A stretch of 64,000 bases of DNA from an uncultured Helicobacter sp. (lineage in GTDB: Bacteria; Campylobacterota; Campylobacteria; Campylobacterales; Helicobacteraceae): positions 1-64,000 of the forward strand of contig NZ_CAJTLL010000001.1 of the NCBI RefSeq assembly GCF_910577135.1. The letters run 5' to 3'. The first letter of the stretch is position 1, and each line of letters starts with the position of its first letter. Shown in pieces: positions 27,429-35,615 of this stretch. The notes beneath the pieces were generated by a model, which did not search any database, was not told where the DNA came from, and worked only from the letters and a program-made list of their open reading frames with translations. The position numbers were made by a program, and so were the translations under genes.

Positions 27429-29102
27429 CTAGCCTCTCAATGCTTGTAGTTTATCTTGTATATCTTTAAGCTGTGCGGCATAAGATTCTATTTGCGTGAA
27501 AGTCTGCTGCGCGTGGAGTGTGAAATCATTAGGTATAGGGAGCTGCTCTAAATCAAGGGGATTGAGATTGCCTAGATTGCGCTCATAAAGCTTTGAAAGC
27601 ATTTGCTGTCCTTGTGTAGAGAAAAGATAGCAGTAAATCCCTATCGCAATTTCTGGACTTTTTGAACGCACGATAATGATTCCGGCATTTGCCACTATTT
27701 TAGCATCTTTCATCGCTGGGCTTAAAATAGTAAATTTAGGCATCGTGCCACGAATGGATATAGCGATGTCATAGGGTTTTAAGCTGTATTTGTGAATCTT
27801 ATGTATATCACCCTTAAATCGCTGTGTAGAAAACTCATAGCAAAATCCATAATCTGTAAAATCTGCAATGCCTAAATCAAAATAGATAATCTTCTCATCT
27901 TTGCTCCCACCATAGACGCGCTGCCCTCGAAATACGCTTGTGCCAAGTGCGCTTAGGGTTGTGTGATTTGTATGGCTTGAAGTGGGCTTTTGGACATAGG
28001 CACTCACGCTTAAATCGTGCGGATTGATTTGAGAAAGGGGCGTGAGGGAAGAATGCTCCCCTGTGCACTTGTAGCGATAAATATCAAGCAATTCTTTGAG
28101 GTGGATAAGGCGATTGTATTTGCCATCTTTATGGTAAAAATATGGCGTGTTAGCGTTAATATGAAGTATAGATTCATTATTGGGAGAAAGCACAATGATA
28201 GAAAAATCATAGGTTTGATGGGGGAAAATATTTTTAGGTAGCTCAATGATAGATTCTATCAATCCCTCCTCACATAGCCTCTCTCGCAATCGCCCTTCTA
28301 TGGAAGATTTCAGCAAGGTTTGTGTGCGGAGGATAAACACGCCCTTATCCTTAAGATAGGAAAGTGAATGGATAAGAAAAAGTAGCTCGGGGTAGGTCTT
28401 AATCAATGTCTCATAAGTAGCAAAACGTTTATCTTCTTTTAAAAATTGTGTGCCGATATGGCTATCAAGCGGGGGATTACAAATGATTTTATCAAATTTT
28501 TGATGCTTAAACTGCTCATTTTTAAGGATATTATTCAAAAGCAAATGCGAGGAGCTAAGATCTAAAATCTTGCAAATAATCTTAGCTATTCGCACTAATG
28601 CACTCTCTAGCTCCTCACCGTAGAGTTCAAACTGATGAGCGGCATTAGCAATAGCAAAAAACAAGCTCCCCATACCATAGCAGGGGTTATACACACTTTG
28701 AGATTGTTTGATATCAAGTAGCCCTACGAGCAATTCATTAATCTCTAAAGGCGTCGAATAGGAAAAAAGCTTATGTGTGGTCTTTTTTTGCGTGATAATG
28801 TGTAAAAACTCTTCAATCGTGCGGTTTGAAACGTCATTTCCCAAGATAACTTTTAGAATCTTTAGCAAATTGCAATGCGGATTAAGCGGAGTGTAAAGCT
28901 CCTCTCCTAGCGCGCTTTTAAGGGCATTAGCATATTCTTCATAAATAGGCTTTCGTTTTACTGCAAGGGCGATGAGAGATTCTATAAAATCGGGACAATG
29001 ACGTTTGAGATAAAACATCTCTAGCATAATAGCAATAGAATCAAACATATCAATATGATAGCGTTTGATATATTCAAAGCAGTTAAGCAGCTCTTTCATC
29101 AT
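27429..29102 (-). CDS. N6-adenine DNA methylase fused to a specificity-type domain, no nuclease
   Basis: A 557-residue protein. The SAM-binding motif reads NPCYGMGSLF (about residues 139-148) and the catalytic motif is NPPL (209-212), as in HsdM-type gamma-class N6-adenine methylases. The last 180 residues look like one HsdS target-recognition domain (AISIRGTMPKFTIL, then LGNLNPLDLEQLPIP) followed by a helical tail. So M and S functions are joined, as in type IIG enzymes, but there is no N-terminal nuclease domain and no restriction gene nearby. It lies between flgG2 and the acetyltransferase with gaps of 35 and 1 bases, and so appears to be an orphan methylase in a housekeeping operon. Confidence 0.75.
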   Translation of the reverse strand: MMKELLNCFEYIKRYHIDMFDSIAIMLEMFYLKRHCPDFIESLIALAVKRKPIYEEYANALKSALGEELYTPLNPHCNLLKILKVILGNDVSNRTIEEFLHIITQKKTTHKLFSYSTPLEINELLVGLLDIKQSQSVYNPCYGMGSLFFAIANAAHQFELYGEELESALVRIAKIICKILDLSSSHLLLNNILKNEQFKHQKFDKIICNPPLDSHIGTQFLKEDKRFATYETLIKTYPELLFLIHSLSYLKDKGVFILRTQTLLKSSIEGRLRERLCEEGLIESIIELPKNIFPHQTYDFSIIVLSPNNESILHINANTPYFYHKDGKYNRLIHLKELLDIYRYKCTGEHSSLTPLSQINPHDLSVSAYVQKPTSSHTNHTTLSALGTSVFRGQRVYGGSKDEKIIYFDLGIADFTDYGFCYEFSTQRFKGDIHKIHKYSLKPYDIAISIRGTMPKFTILSPAMKDAKIVANAGIIIVRSKSPEIAIGIYCYLFSTQGQQMLSKLYERNLGNLNPLDLEQLPIPNDFTLHAQQTFTQIESYAAQLKDIQDKLQALRG

Positions 29103-29137
29103 TCCCCTTAAGAAAATTGCATTAAAATCATATCTCT

Positions 29138-29968
29138 TTAAGCACGGACAGCAAGCTTTGTAATTGCTTCTGTATTGAGATCGTCCATATGGCTTCTCAT
29201 TACTTTAGAATACATATCCACAAGGCGATTAGTCTCAATCAACGCAGTCATCTCACGCACCGCATTGACATTGCTTTTTTCTACAAAGCCTTGTGTGAGG
29301 ACATCATTATATACGATTTCTCGTTCATTCTCGCGCTCTTTTGGGTATTCATAGAGATTTTTACCCACTTTTTTTAAATATCGCGGATTCTCAAAGCCCA
29401 CTATGGCAAGTGCGCCGAGATTGATTTGCTCGGCGATGGCGTCATTATTAAGATTGCGGACATAGATATTGCCATTCTTATCAGCCTCAAGGTGCAATCC
29501 CGCAGAGACTACAAGCCCCTCACCAGAATCTAGCCCATTGCGACTAAGCACCAAATGCCCATCTTTATTGACAATCTGCCCATCGCTATTGATATTAAAG
29601 CTCCCATCACGGGTATAGCGGATTCCATCAGGTGTTTGGATAGCAAAAAAGGCATTTTCACGTTGGAGGGCGAAATCAAGCGGATTATCCGTTTGAGTGA
29701 GATTCCCCACGCTTCTATCGGTGTATTCCTCACTGATGATAGGCACTCTATCAAGTGTGCGATTGAGAAATTTAGCAGCCTTGCGTGTGTGGTCTTCTAT
29801 GGGAAGCTGCTCTTTGTGCGTTTCATAAAGTCGCAAATAATCACCAATCACCACGTCATCGCGCTTAAAGCCTGTGGTGTTGAGATTGGCTAAATTATTT
29901 GAGATTAAATCAAGGCGGTTAAACTGCGTTACCATACCGCCAGTGGTGTTATAATATCCGCTTTGCAT
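29138..29968 (-). CDS. flgG2: Flagellar rod/hook-basal body protein, FlgG2/FlgF type
   Basis: A 276-residue flagellar rod protein. It has the N-terminal heptad region with GMVTQFNRLDLISNNLANLNTTGFK (two segments, residues 11-35), the central DNPLDFALQRENAFFAIQTPDGIRYTRDGSF block and the C-terminal SNVNAVREMTALIETNRLVDMYSKVM helix. It assembles into the periplasmic rod. Epsilonproteobacteria carry two FlgG-like genes; this one resembles the longer FlgG2 (HP1092-like) rather than canonical FlgG. No clear sigma-54 or sigma-28 promoter was found upstream. Confidence 0.88.
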   Translation of the reverse strand: MQSGYYNTTGGMVTQFNRLDLISNNLANLNTTGFKRDDVVIGDYLRLYETHKEQLPIEDHTRKAAKFLNRTLDRVPIISEEYTDRSVGNLTQTDNPLDFALQRENAFFAIQTPDGIRYTRDGSFNINSDGQIVNKDGHLVLSRNGLDSGEGLVVSAGLHLEADKNGNIYVRNLNNDAIAEQINLGALAIVGFENPRYLKKVGKNLYEYPKERENEREIVYNDVLTQGFVEKSNVNAVREMTALIETNRLVDMYSKVMRSHMDDLNTEAITKLAVRA

Positions 29969-30204
29969 AAAGCCCCTTTATGATGAAATTACCCCCATTG
30001 AAAAGCAAAACATATTCCTTAATATTCAAAAAACATATAAAAATTCATAGAACCAGCAAGGCTTTGTGCATTACAAATCATTTTGACATCATAAAGAGAT
30101 AGCACAAAGCAGGAAATATTATCACTAGGGCTACTCTAAAGACAAATATAAGATATTATAGATTCCTTAAGGTGAATGGCAATGCTAGAGCTGATAAAAC
30201 CGAG

Positions 30205-30230
30205 AAAATTGTTAGAATCTTAACAATTTT
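30205..30230. promoter_or_regulatory. Perfect 10-bp inverted repeat upstream of bioF
   Basis: AAAATTGTTA (30205-30214), a six-base loop, then TAACAATTTT (30221-30230). It is 133 bases upstream of bioF. The half-site TTGTTA/TAACAA recalls BirA operator halves, but the spacer is 6 rather than about 15, so it is more likely the site of another regulator. Confidence 0.45.
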
Positions 30231-30329
30231 GTAAAGTAGAAGGGATTTTTGAGTGGTAAGGGAAGCTATGATATGATTTTAAAATCTTACTTAGAGAAAA
30301 TGAAATAAGAAGCGTAAGAGGAAACTGAT

Positions 30330-30359
30330 ATGTATTTTAAAAATTTTGTAAAAGACTAA
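30330..30359 (+). CDS. Nine-residue leader peptide before bioF
   Basis: ATG-TAT-TTT-...-GAC-TAA encodes MYFKNFVKD. A good ribosome binding site (AAGAGGAA, 30315-30323) precedes it, whereas bioF itself, starting only three bases after the leader stop (TAA-ACA-ATG), has none. Translation of bioF therefore probably depends on re-initiation after this leader. Confidence 0.4.
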   Translation: MYFKNFVKD

Positions 30360-30362
30360 ACA

Positions 30363-31508
30363 ATGCCACTTGATACGATTTTAGCAGATCTTAAAACACA
30401 AGGCAACTATCGCCGTTTAAAAACCCTTACACACGAGGGGCAGTATGTATATTTTAAAGGGCAAAAATTGCTTAATCTTGCCGGGAATGATTACCTTCAT
30501 TTAACTAAAGATGAGGGCTTAAAAGATGAGTTTTTGCGCCAACTTGATGCAAAAGATTTTTATCTTTCAAGCTCAAGCAGCAGGAGCTTAAGTGGGAATT
30601 TTAGCATTTACGAAAAATTTGAAAGCAGCCTAGCAAAGTCTTTTCAAAATAAAGAAGTTTTACACTTTAATAGCGGCTATCATTTGAATCTTTCGTGCAT
30701 ACAAGCTCTAAGCACCCTACCAAACACCCTTTTAATCGCTGATAAACTCATACACGCAAGTGTGATTGATGGCTTGAGATTGGGTGGAAGCAGGTTTTTG
30801 CGCTTTAAACATAATGATTTAGAATCTTTAGAAAATTTACTCAAACAATATCACAAAGACTATGAGCATATCATCATTATTACCGAAGCACTTTTCAGTA
30901 TGAACGGGGATTTCGCACCCTTAAAAGAACTCACAGAGTTTAAAAAACGCTATCAAAACATCTTACTCTATGTCGATGAGGCGCATTCTGTGGGCTGTTT
31001 TGATGAAAGTGGACTAGGTTATGCAAAAAGCTTAGGACTAGATAAGAAAATAGATTTTTTAGTTTTCACCTTTGGCAAAGCCATCGCCTCTGTAGGTGCG
31101 TGTATGCTGTGTAGCAGTGATTTTAAAGCATTTTTTATCAATAAAGCAAGGGCGTTTATCTACTCTACTGCCCTCCCGCCTTTAAATGTCGCTTGGAGTC
31201 ATTTCATTTTTGCAAATCTTGCAAGATTCCATAATCAAAGGCAAAATCTGCATAACATAAGCCATTTTTTTAAAGATGTGCTTTTAAAACAAGGCTTTAA
31301 AATATTAGGCGATGAATATATCATCTCCTTGCTTTGTGGGAGCAATGCAAAAGCCGATATGATTTCCAACAATCTTTTGCAAGGAGGCATTTTCGCCCCA
31401 GCGATTAAAGAGCCTACTATCCCCAAAGGCACATCACGCATTCGCTTCTCTCTCAATGCCGCACTCAATGAGGCACATATAGAATCTATCATCAAGGCGT
31501 TGTTATGA
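30363..31508 (+). CDS. bioF: 8-amino-7-oxononanoate synthase
   Basis: A 381-residue PLP-dependent alpha-oxoamine synthase condensing pimeloyl-ACP with alanine in biotin synthesis. Features are GNDYLHL near residue 40, SSSSSRSLSGNF (about 70-81), the aspartate motif LLYVDEAHSVG (about 201-211) and the PLP lysine in FTFGKAIASVGA (about 238-249). The length fits the family. Its stop overlaps the bioG start (ATGA). It heads a bioF-bioG-bioC operon and lacks its own Shine-Dalgarno sequence. Confidence 0.93.
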   Translation: MPLDTILADLKTQGNYRRLKTLTHEGQYVYFKGQKLLNLAGNDYLHLTKDEGLKDEFLRQLDAKDFYLSSSSSRSLSGNFSIYEKFESSLAKSFQNKEVLHFNSGYHLNLSCIQALSTLPNTLLIADKLIHASVIDGLRLGGSRFLRFKHNDLESLENLLKQYHKDYEHIIIITEALFSMNGDFAPLKELTEFKKRYQNILLYVDEAHSVGCFDESGLGYAKSLGLDKKIDFLVFTFGKAIASVGACMLCSSDFKAFFINKARAFIYSTALPPLNVAWSHFIFANLARFHNQRQNLHNISHFFKDVLLKQGFKILGDEYIISLLCGSNAKADMISNNLLQGGIFAPAIKEPTIPKGTSRIRFSLNAALNEAHIESIIKALL

Positions 31509-32146
31509 AATATACTTTTTTGCATACTCACGCACAGAGCGAGAAATGTATTATATTTTTTGGCGGATTTGCTACTCAAGCAGCACATTTTGCACATCTT
31601 AGCGCGGATTGTGATGTGATTATGGTGTATGATTACAGGGATTTTGTGCTACCTCAAGCATTTTTTGATAGCCTCGCTTCATATAAGATGCTCTACCTCA
31701 TTGCCTTTTCTATGGGGGTGAGTATCGCACCGCATTTTATCTCTACTTTTAACCTTCATCGCAAAATTGCCATTAATGGCACAAATATCGGCATTGATAG
31801 ACATTTTGGGATTCACCCGCTTGTGTTTAAAAAGACTATCTCACATCTTAATGTGCCTGATTTTAAAACCGCGCTTTTTGGCACACAAAGCGATATGCCC
31901 CTAAGCCCTAAAGATAAGCTACAAGCAGAGCTACAAAGCCTTTATAATTATGCGCTAAACAAGCCTCACTTGCAAGATTTTAGCTATGATGTAGCATTTT
32001 TATCGCTAAATGATAAGATTTTCCCCTTTAGTGCTTCAAAGGTATTTTTTGATTCACGCATTCCGCCTGTGCGTATTGTGGAATCTCCCGCGCCGCATTT
32101 TGCATTCCTAGCCTTTCAAAGTTGGGAGGAAATATGCACTATTTAG
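31505..32146 (+). CDS. bioG: Pimeloyl-ACP methyl ester esterase, BioG type
   Basis: A 213-residue DUF452 (BioG) protein, the alpha/beta-hydrolase that removes the methyl ester from pimeloyl-ACP methyl ester. It shows IIFFGGFATQAAHF near the N-terminus (oxyanion region), the nucleophile in LIAFSMGVSIAPHF (about 74-87) and a C-terminal SPAPHFAFLAF histidine. It overlaps bioF by four bases and bioC by thirteen. BioG replaces BioH in many epsilonproteobacteria, which agrees with the linkage to bioC. Confidence 0.92.
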   Translation: MKYTFLHTHAQSEKCIIFFGGFATQAAHFAHLSADCDVIMVYDYRDFVLPQAFFDSLASYKMLYLIAFSMGVSIAPHFISTFNLHRKIAINGTNIGIDRHFGIHPLVFKKTISHLNVPDFKTALFGTQSDMPLSPKDKLQAELQSLYNYALNKPHLQDFSYDVAFLSLNDKIFPFSASKVFFDSRIPPVRIVESPAPHFAFLAFQSWEEICTI

Positions 32147-32862
32147 AGCGATTCCTCCAAGCGAAGCATACTTACGCGCAATCCGCTTTAATCCAAAGGC
32201 AAATGCGCCATAGACTCGTTGAGATATTAAGTCGCACACACAGGAGGGAATTTACACATATATTTGAGTTTGGCGCGGGTAATGGAGAGCTTATGCGCTT
32301 ACTCACGCCGATATTGCATTATGAATCTTATATTTGCAATGATATTAACGATTATGGCGTAGATTTGAGGGATTTGCCAAATGTGGAATATCATATTTTT
32401 GATATGGCACATTTACGCAACAGTCCTTTGTGGCAATGCAAATTTGATTTAATCCTCTCTAATGCCTCTCTGCAATGGCTTGATTTTGAAAAGAGCATAA
32501 GCGAGATTCATAGCATTCTCGCCCCCAATGGCTTGTGTCTTTTAAGCACATTTGGGCAGAAAAACTGCTATGAGGTAAGGGCTATCACACATCAGGGACT
32601 GCCCTATATGGAGCTAGGAACGATGCGTGATATATTGACTCAATATTTTGAGATTCTCTATTTTCACGATGAGCTATTGAGTTTGCAATTCCCTAGTGCG
32701 CTTGATGTGTTTAGGCATTTAAAGCAAAGCGGTGTGAATGCCCTGCAAAGAGGTGGCTACATCTCTAAAAAAATGCTTACAGAGTATGAATTGCAATTTC
32801 ATAACACACTCACCTACCACCCCATCTACCTACTCCTTTCTTGCAGAACAAAACGTATTTAA
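32134..32862 (+). CDS. bioC: Malonyl-ACP O-methyltransferase
   Basis: The ATG at 32134 follows GGGAGGA and is chosen over the TTG at 32122; the product is 242 residues. It is a class-I SAM methyltransferase: motif I is FEFGAGNGELMRLL (about 42-55), and LILSNASLQWLDFEKSI (about 107-123) is the BioC signature around motif IV. It masks malonyl-ACP as a methyl ester so that fatty-acid synthase can build the pimeloyl chain; BioG later unmasks it. The start lies inside the bioG 3' end, so expression is coupled. Confidence 0.92.
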   Translation: MHYLERFLQAKHTYAQSALIQRQMRHRLVEILSRTHRREFTHIFEFGAGNGELMRLLTPILHYESYICNDINDYGVDLRDLPNVEYHIFDMAHLRNSPLWQCKFDLILSNASLQWLDFEKSISEIHSILAPNGLCLLSTFGQKNCYEVRAITHQGLPYMELGTMRDILTQYFEILYFHDELLSLQFPSALDVFRHLKQSGVNALQRGGYISKKMLTEYELQFHNTLTYHPIYLLLSCRTKRI

Positions 32863-32864
32863 AA

Positions 32865-32876
32865 AATAATATTATT
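32865..32876. promoter_or_regulatory. Putative Fur-box-like palindrome before the iron/cobalamin importer
   Basis: AATAATATTATT is a perfect 12-base palindrome close to the A/T-rich Fur boxes of Helicobacter. It lies about 30 bases upstream of the -10 box at 32905, thus over the -35 region of the importer operon. The background is very AT-rich, so chance is possible. Confidence 0.35.
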
Positions 32877-32904
32877 TATTATTTTTATTTTAACCTTTCT
32901 GTTT

Positions 32905-32910
32905 TATAAT
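32905..32910 (+). promoter_or_regulatory. Putative -10 box of the importer operon
   Basis: TATAAT preceded by TTT, 63 bases before the permease start at 32973. Confidence 0.45.
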
Positions 32911-32972
32911 CTCTAATTGTTCTAGTAAAGTGATTTATACAAGTATCATAAAGTTATTGATTCAAGGTTTAT

Positions 32973-33956
32973 ATGGTGATTTCTCGTGTTCATATTATTA
33001 AGTATGGCTTGATATGTTTGTATATCTTGGGAGTAGGCATATCTATGCTTATAGGTGATGAGATATGGAGTATATCTCGCCTTGTAGGGGTATTTTTTAG
33101 CACAGAAAGTGAAGTAGGAGTGCATAAAAGCATTTTATTTGATGTGCGCTTGCCACGTATCATAATGGCAATACTCATTGGTATGCTCCTTGCATCGTGT
33201 GGTTGCGTTACACAAAGTATTTTTGCCAATCCCATAGCTGATCCCTATATTATTGGCATAGCTTCAGCAGCTACCTTTGGAGCAGTGGTGGCTTATGCAA
33301 TAGGTTTGGCTGATTTTTATTTTGGCATACTAGGATTTGTCTTTTGTGCTGCCTTTTCATTGCTAATTTTTAAGCTCCACAAATATGCTAACATCACTAC
33401 CTTGCTCATCATTGGCATAGCCATTTCTTCATTTTTGGGTGCGCTCACTTCGCTTTTTATCTACTACATTGGAGAAAGCTCGTTTAAAATTGTGGCTTGG
33501 CTTATGGGATATTTAGGACTTAGCTCGTGGGATAAGGTGGGGATTCTCTGTATCCCGCTTATATTGTGTATGCTCTATTTTTATATGTATCGCTATGAGA
33601 TGAATATTATCCTTAGTGGCGATGAGGAGGCACGGAATCTTGGCGTAGATGCCACAAGGCTTAAACGCAACTTGCTTATTGTTTCATCATTTGGTGTAGC
33701 CTTTAGTGTGGCATTTAGCGGATTGATTGGCTTTGTGGGATTGGTAATCCCCCACATCGTGCGATTATTGCTTAAAGATTATAATAATGCCATTGTTTTA
33801 CCTTTATGCACGGCTTTAGGTGGTATCTTTTTGCTATTTTGTGATGGGATTGCACGAAGTGCGCTTAATGTAGAATTACCCATAGGGATTATTACCGCAT
33901 TTTTTGGTGTGCCTCTCTTCTTGTATCTTGCATTATATGCTAGGAGAAGTATATGA
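32973..33956 (+). CDS. Iron-siderophore/cobalamin ABC importer permease (FecCD/BtuC family)
   Basis: A 327-residue permease with about ten membrane spans. VRLPRIIMAILIGMLLASCG (about 59-78) is the conserved N-terminal block of BtuC/FecD permeases, followed by NPIADPYIIGIASAA. GFVGLVIPHIVRLLLKDYN (about 251-269) is the ATPase-coupling loop. It is first in a three-gene operon with the ATPase and a binding protein. The ligand (ferric siderophore, heme or cobalamin) cannot be decided; a possible Fur site upstream favours iron. Confidence 0.92.
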   Translation: MVISRVHIIKYGLICLYILGVGISMLIGDEIWSISRLVGVFFSTESEVGVHKSILFDVRLPRIIMAILIGMLLASCGCVTQSIFANPIADPYIIGIASAATFGAVVAYAIGLADFYFGILGFVFCAAFSLLIFKLHKYANITTLLIIGIAISSFLGALTSLFIYYIGESSFKIVAWLMGYLGLSSWDKVGILCIPLILCMLYFYMYRYEMNIILSGDEEARNLGVDATRLKRNLLIVSSFGVAFSVAFSGLIGFVGLVIPHIVRLLLKDYNNAIVLPLCTALGGIFLLFCDGIARSALNVELPIGIITAFFGVPLFLYLALYARRSI

Positions 33957-34732
33957 GTGTGCGTGTGAATGGCTTAGAATATCGCATTGATAATAAAATA
34001 TTATTACAAGATGTGTCATTTTGCATTACACAGGGCGAATTTGTAGGTATTCTAGGACCTAATGGCTCAGGCAAAAGCACATTGCTAAAGCATATACTCG
34101 GCATTATCCCATTGCAAAAGGGTAGCATTACGCTCTTTGATAAACCTATAGAATCTCATGATATGAAGCAGCTCTCACATCTTATTGGCTTTGTGCCTCA
34201 AAAATCAGGCATAAATATGCCTCTTTTAGTACAAGATGTGCTACTTATGGGGCGATATAGCGCATTAAAAAGTATGTTTGGCGGATATACAAAGGACGAT
34301 TTAGAATCGATGCGGGAGTTAGCAAATACACTCAAAATAGAATCTTTTTTAACGCGCAATATCCTTTCACTTAGTGGAGGCGAATTCCAACGTGTTTTGC
34401 TCGCAAGAGCATTGCTTAAGAATCCCCGCATACTTTGTCTTGATGAGCCCACCTCTGCGCTTGATTTACATTTTTCTATCGAGCTTCTTTCCTTGTGTGA
34501 GGATTATATCCGCACGCATAATATCGCCATAATAGCTATTTTACACGATGTGAATCTCGCCTCCCTCTTTTGCCATCGCCTCATTTTTCTTAAAAACGGA
34601 CAAGTGCACTATGATGGGAAAAGTGATGAGCTACTCAAGCCACCAATATTAAAAGACATTTATGGATTAGAATGCGAAGTAATGTCTCATAAGGGCAAAG
34701 CGCATATTATTATTTCAAAGGAGTATGTATGA
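33953..34732 (+). CDS. Iron-siderophore/cobalamin ABC importer ATPase (FecE/BtuD family)
   Basis: A 259-residue ATPase with Walker A GPNGSGKST (about 36-44), Q-loop GFVPQ, signature LSLSGGEFQRVLLARA (about 139-154), Walker B ILCLDEPTSALD and H-loop AILHDVNLA. The sequence style is that of the FecE/BtuD/FhuC group. It overlaps the permease stop and the binding protein start by four bases each (ATGA), so all three components are made together. Confidence 0.92.
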   Translation: MSVRVNGLEYRIDNKILLQDVSFCITQGEFVGILGPNGSGKSTLLKHILGIIPLQKGSITLFDKPIESHDMKQLSHLIGFVPQKSGINMPLLVQDVLLMGRYSALKSMFGGYTKDDLESMRELANTLKIESFLTRNILSLSGGEFQRVLLARALLKNPRILCLDEPTSALDLHFSIELLSLCEDYIRTHNIAIIAILHDVNLASLFCHRLIFLKNGQVHYDGKSDELLKPPILKDIYGLECEVMSHKGKAHIIISKEYV

Positions 34733-35535
34733 AAATTTTTCTCTGTATGATTGGTTTTGTGTGTATGGTTTTTGCACAAGAGAGATTAGTGGTGCTAGAC
34801 CCGGCAAGTATTGAGATTATCTATGAGCTTGGGAGTGGAGATGAGATTATCGCTATTGCACATTTACAGCATAGTAACATCGCCCCAAAAGATAAAACAT
34901 CAAAGCTACCAAGTGTGGGGAGCTTCTCAAATCCTTCCATTGAAAAAATCATTTCTTTTAAGCCTACGCTTGTGATTCTTAGCTCGTATTCTTTGGGATT
35001 GCAAGAGCGATTAGCGCAATTAGGGATTAAAACAATGTATCTTCAAGCAAAAAGATTAAGTGATTTGGAAAAAAATATTACCACCCTAGCCACCTTGCTT
35101 CATAAGGAAAAAGCCGGTATCGCGCTTAATAACCGCATTAAAGAAGAGTTTTTGCTTCTAGAACAAGAGCCTTTAAATAAAAGCGCACTTTTTCTCTTCT
35201 CAAGCAACCCTCTTATGGGATTCACAGATAATTCTGTGATAGCCGATATATTTGCCCTTATTGGCGTGAAAAATGTAACACCCCCAAGTGAGATAGATCG
35301 CCCCATTATCTCAAGTGAGTTTATTTTAAAAACAAATCCAGATATGATTGTTCTAGGCATTGAAGCTAAAGATTCACAAATACTTCTAAAACAAAATCCC
35401 GCCCTAAAAAACACAAAAGCAGCAAAAAATAATCATATTTTTGCCTATCCACATACTTATTCTCTTTTGCGCGTAAGTCCTAGCATAGTAGAACATATCA
35501 AGGCATTTAAAGAGATATTACAAAATAAAGAGTAG
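34729..35535 (+). CDS. Periplasmic binding protein of the importer (BtuF/FecB-like)
   Basis: A 268-residue class III substrate-binding protein with a short signal peptide (MKIFLCMIGFVCMVFA). It starts with RLVVLDPASIEIIYELGSGDEII, the usual opening of cobalamin/siderophore binding proteins (two segments, residues 19-41), and keeps the SNPSIEKIISFKPTLVI block. There is no lipobox cysteine. It is the last gene of the importer operon; a strong inverted repeat follows it. Confidence 0.87.
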   Translation: MKIFLCMIGFVCMVFAQERLVVLDPASIEIIYELGSGDEIIAIAHLQHSNIAPKDKTSKLPSVGSFSNPSIEKIISFKPTLVILSSYSLGLQERLAQLGIKTMYLQAKRLSDLEKNITTLATLLHKEKAGIALNNRIKEEFLLLEQEPLNKSALFLFSSNPLMGFTDNSVIADIFALIGVKNVTPPSEIDRPIISSEFILKTNPDMIVLGIEAKDSQILLKQNPALKNTKAAKNNHIFAYPHTYSLLRVSPSIVEHIKAFKEILQNKE

Positions 35536-35548
35536 AAACTTAAAGCAG

Positions 35549-35592
35549 GTATCTTAAGTGAGTTTTATGTTATAATCTATCACTTAAGATAC
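35549..35592. promoter_or_regulatory. 13-bp perfect inverted repeat enclosing a -10 box (patA promoter)
   Basis: GTATCTTAAGTGA (35549-35561) and TCACTTAAGATAC (35580-35592) are perfect inverted arms. The 18-base space between them holds TATAAT (35571-35576). Transcription would start inside the right arm, 24-33 bases before the patA ATG at 35616. The arrangement fits an operator flanking the promoter, or a terminator of the importer operon combined with a promoter; no T-run follows, which argues against a simple terminator. Confidence 0.6.
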
Positions 35593-35615
35593 TTCCAACC
35601 ACAAGAGAATGTGTA

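Larger units (their letters stand above)
29969..30362. other. 394-bp divergent intergenic region, flgG2 / bioF
   Basis: AT-rich non-coding DNA between divergent flgG2 and bioF. It contains a perfect inverted repeat (30205-30230) and a short leader reading frame just before bioF (30330-30359). No other gene or RNA is evident. Confidence 0.6.

Noticed and set aside
30055..30072. Possible sigma-54 promoter for flgG2 on the minus strand (AGCAA...GTGCA).
   Set aside because: The spacing is one base off between the conserved GC and GG elements and the -24 part reads GTGCAT instead of GTGCCA.
30205..30230. A BirA operator before bioF.
   Set aside because: Half-sites are similar but the spacer is 6 bases, whereas BirA sites need about 14-16.
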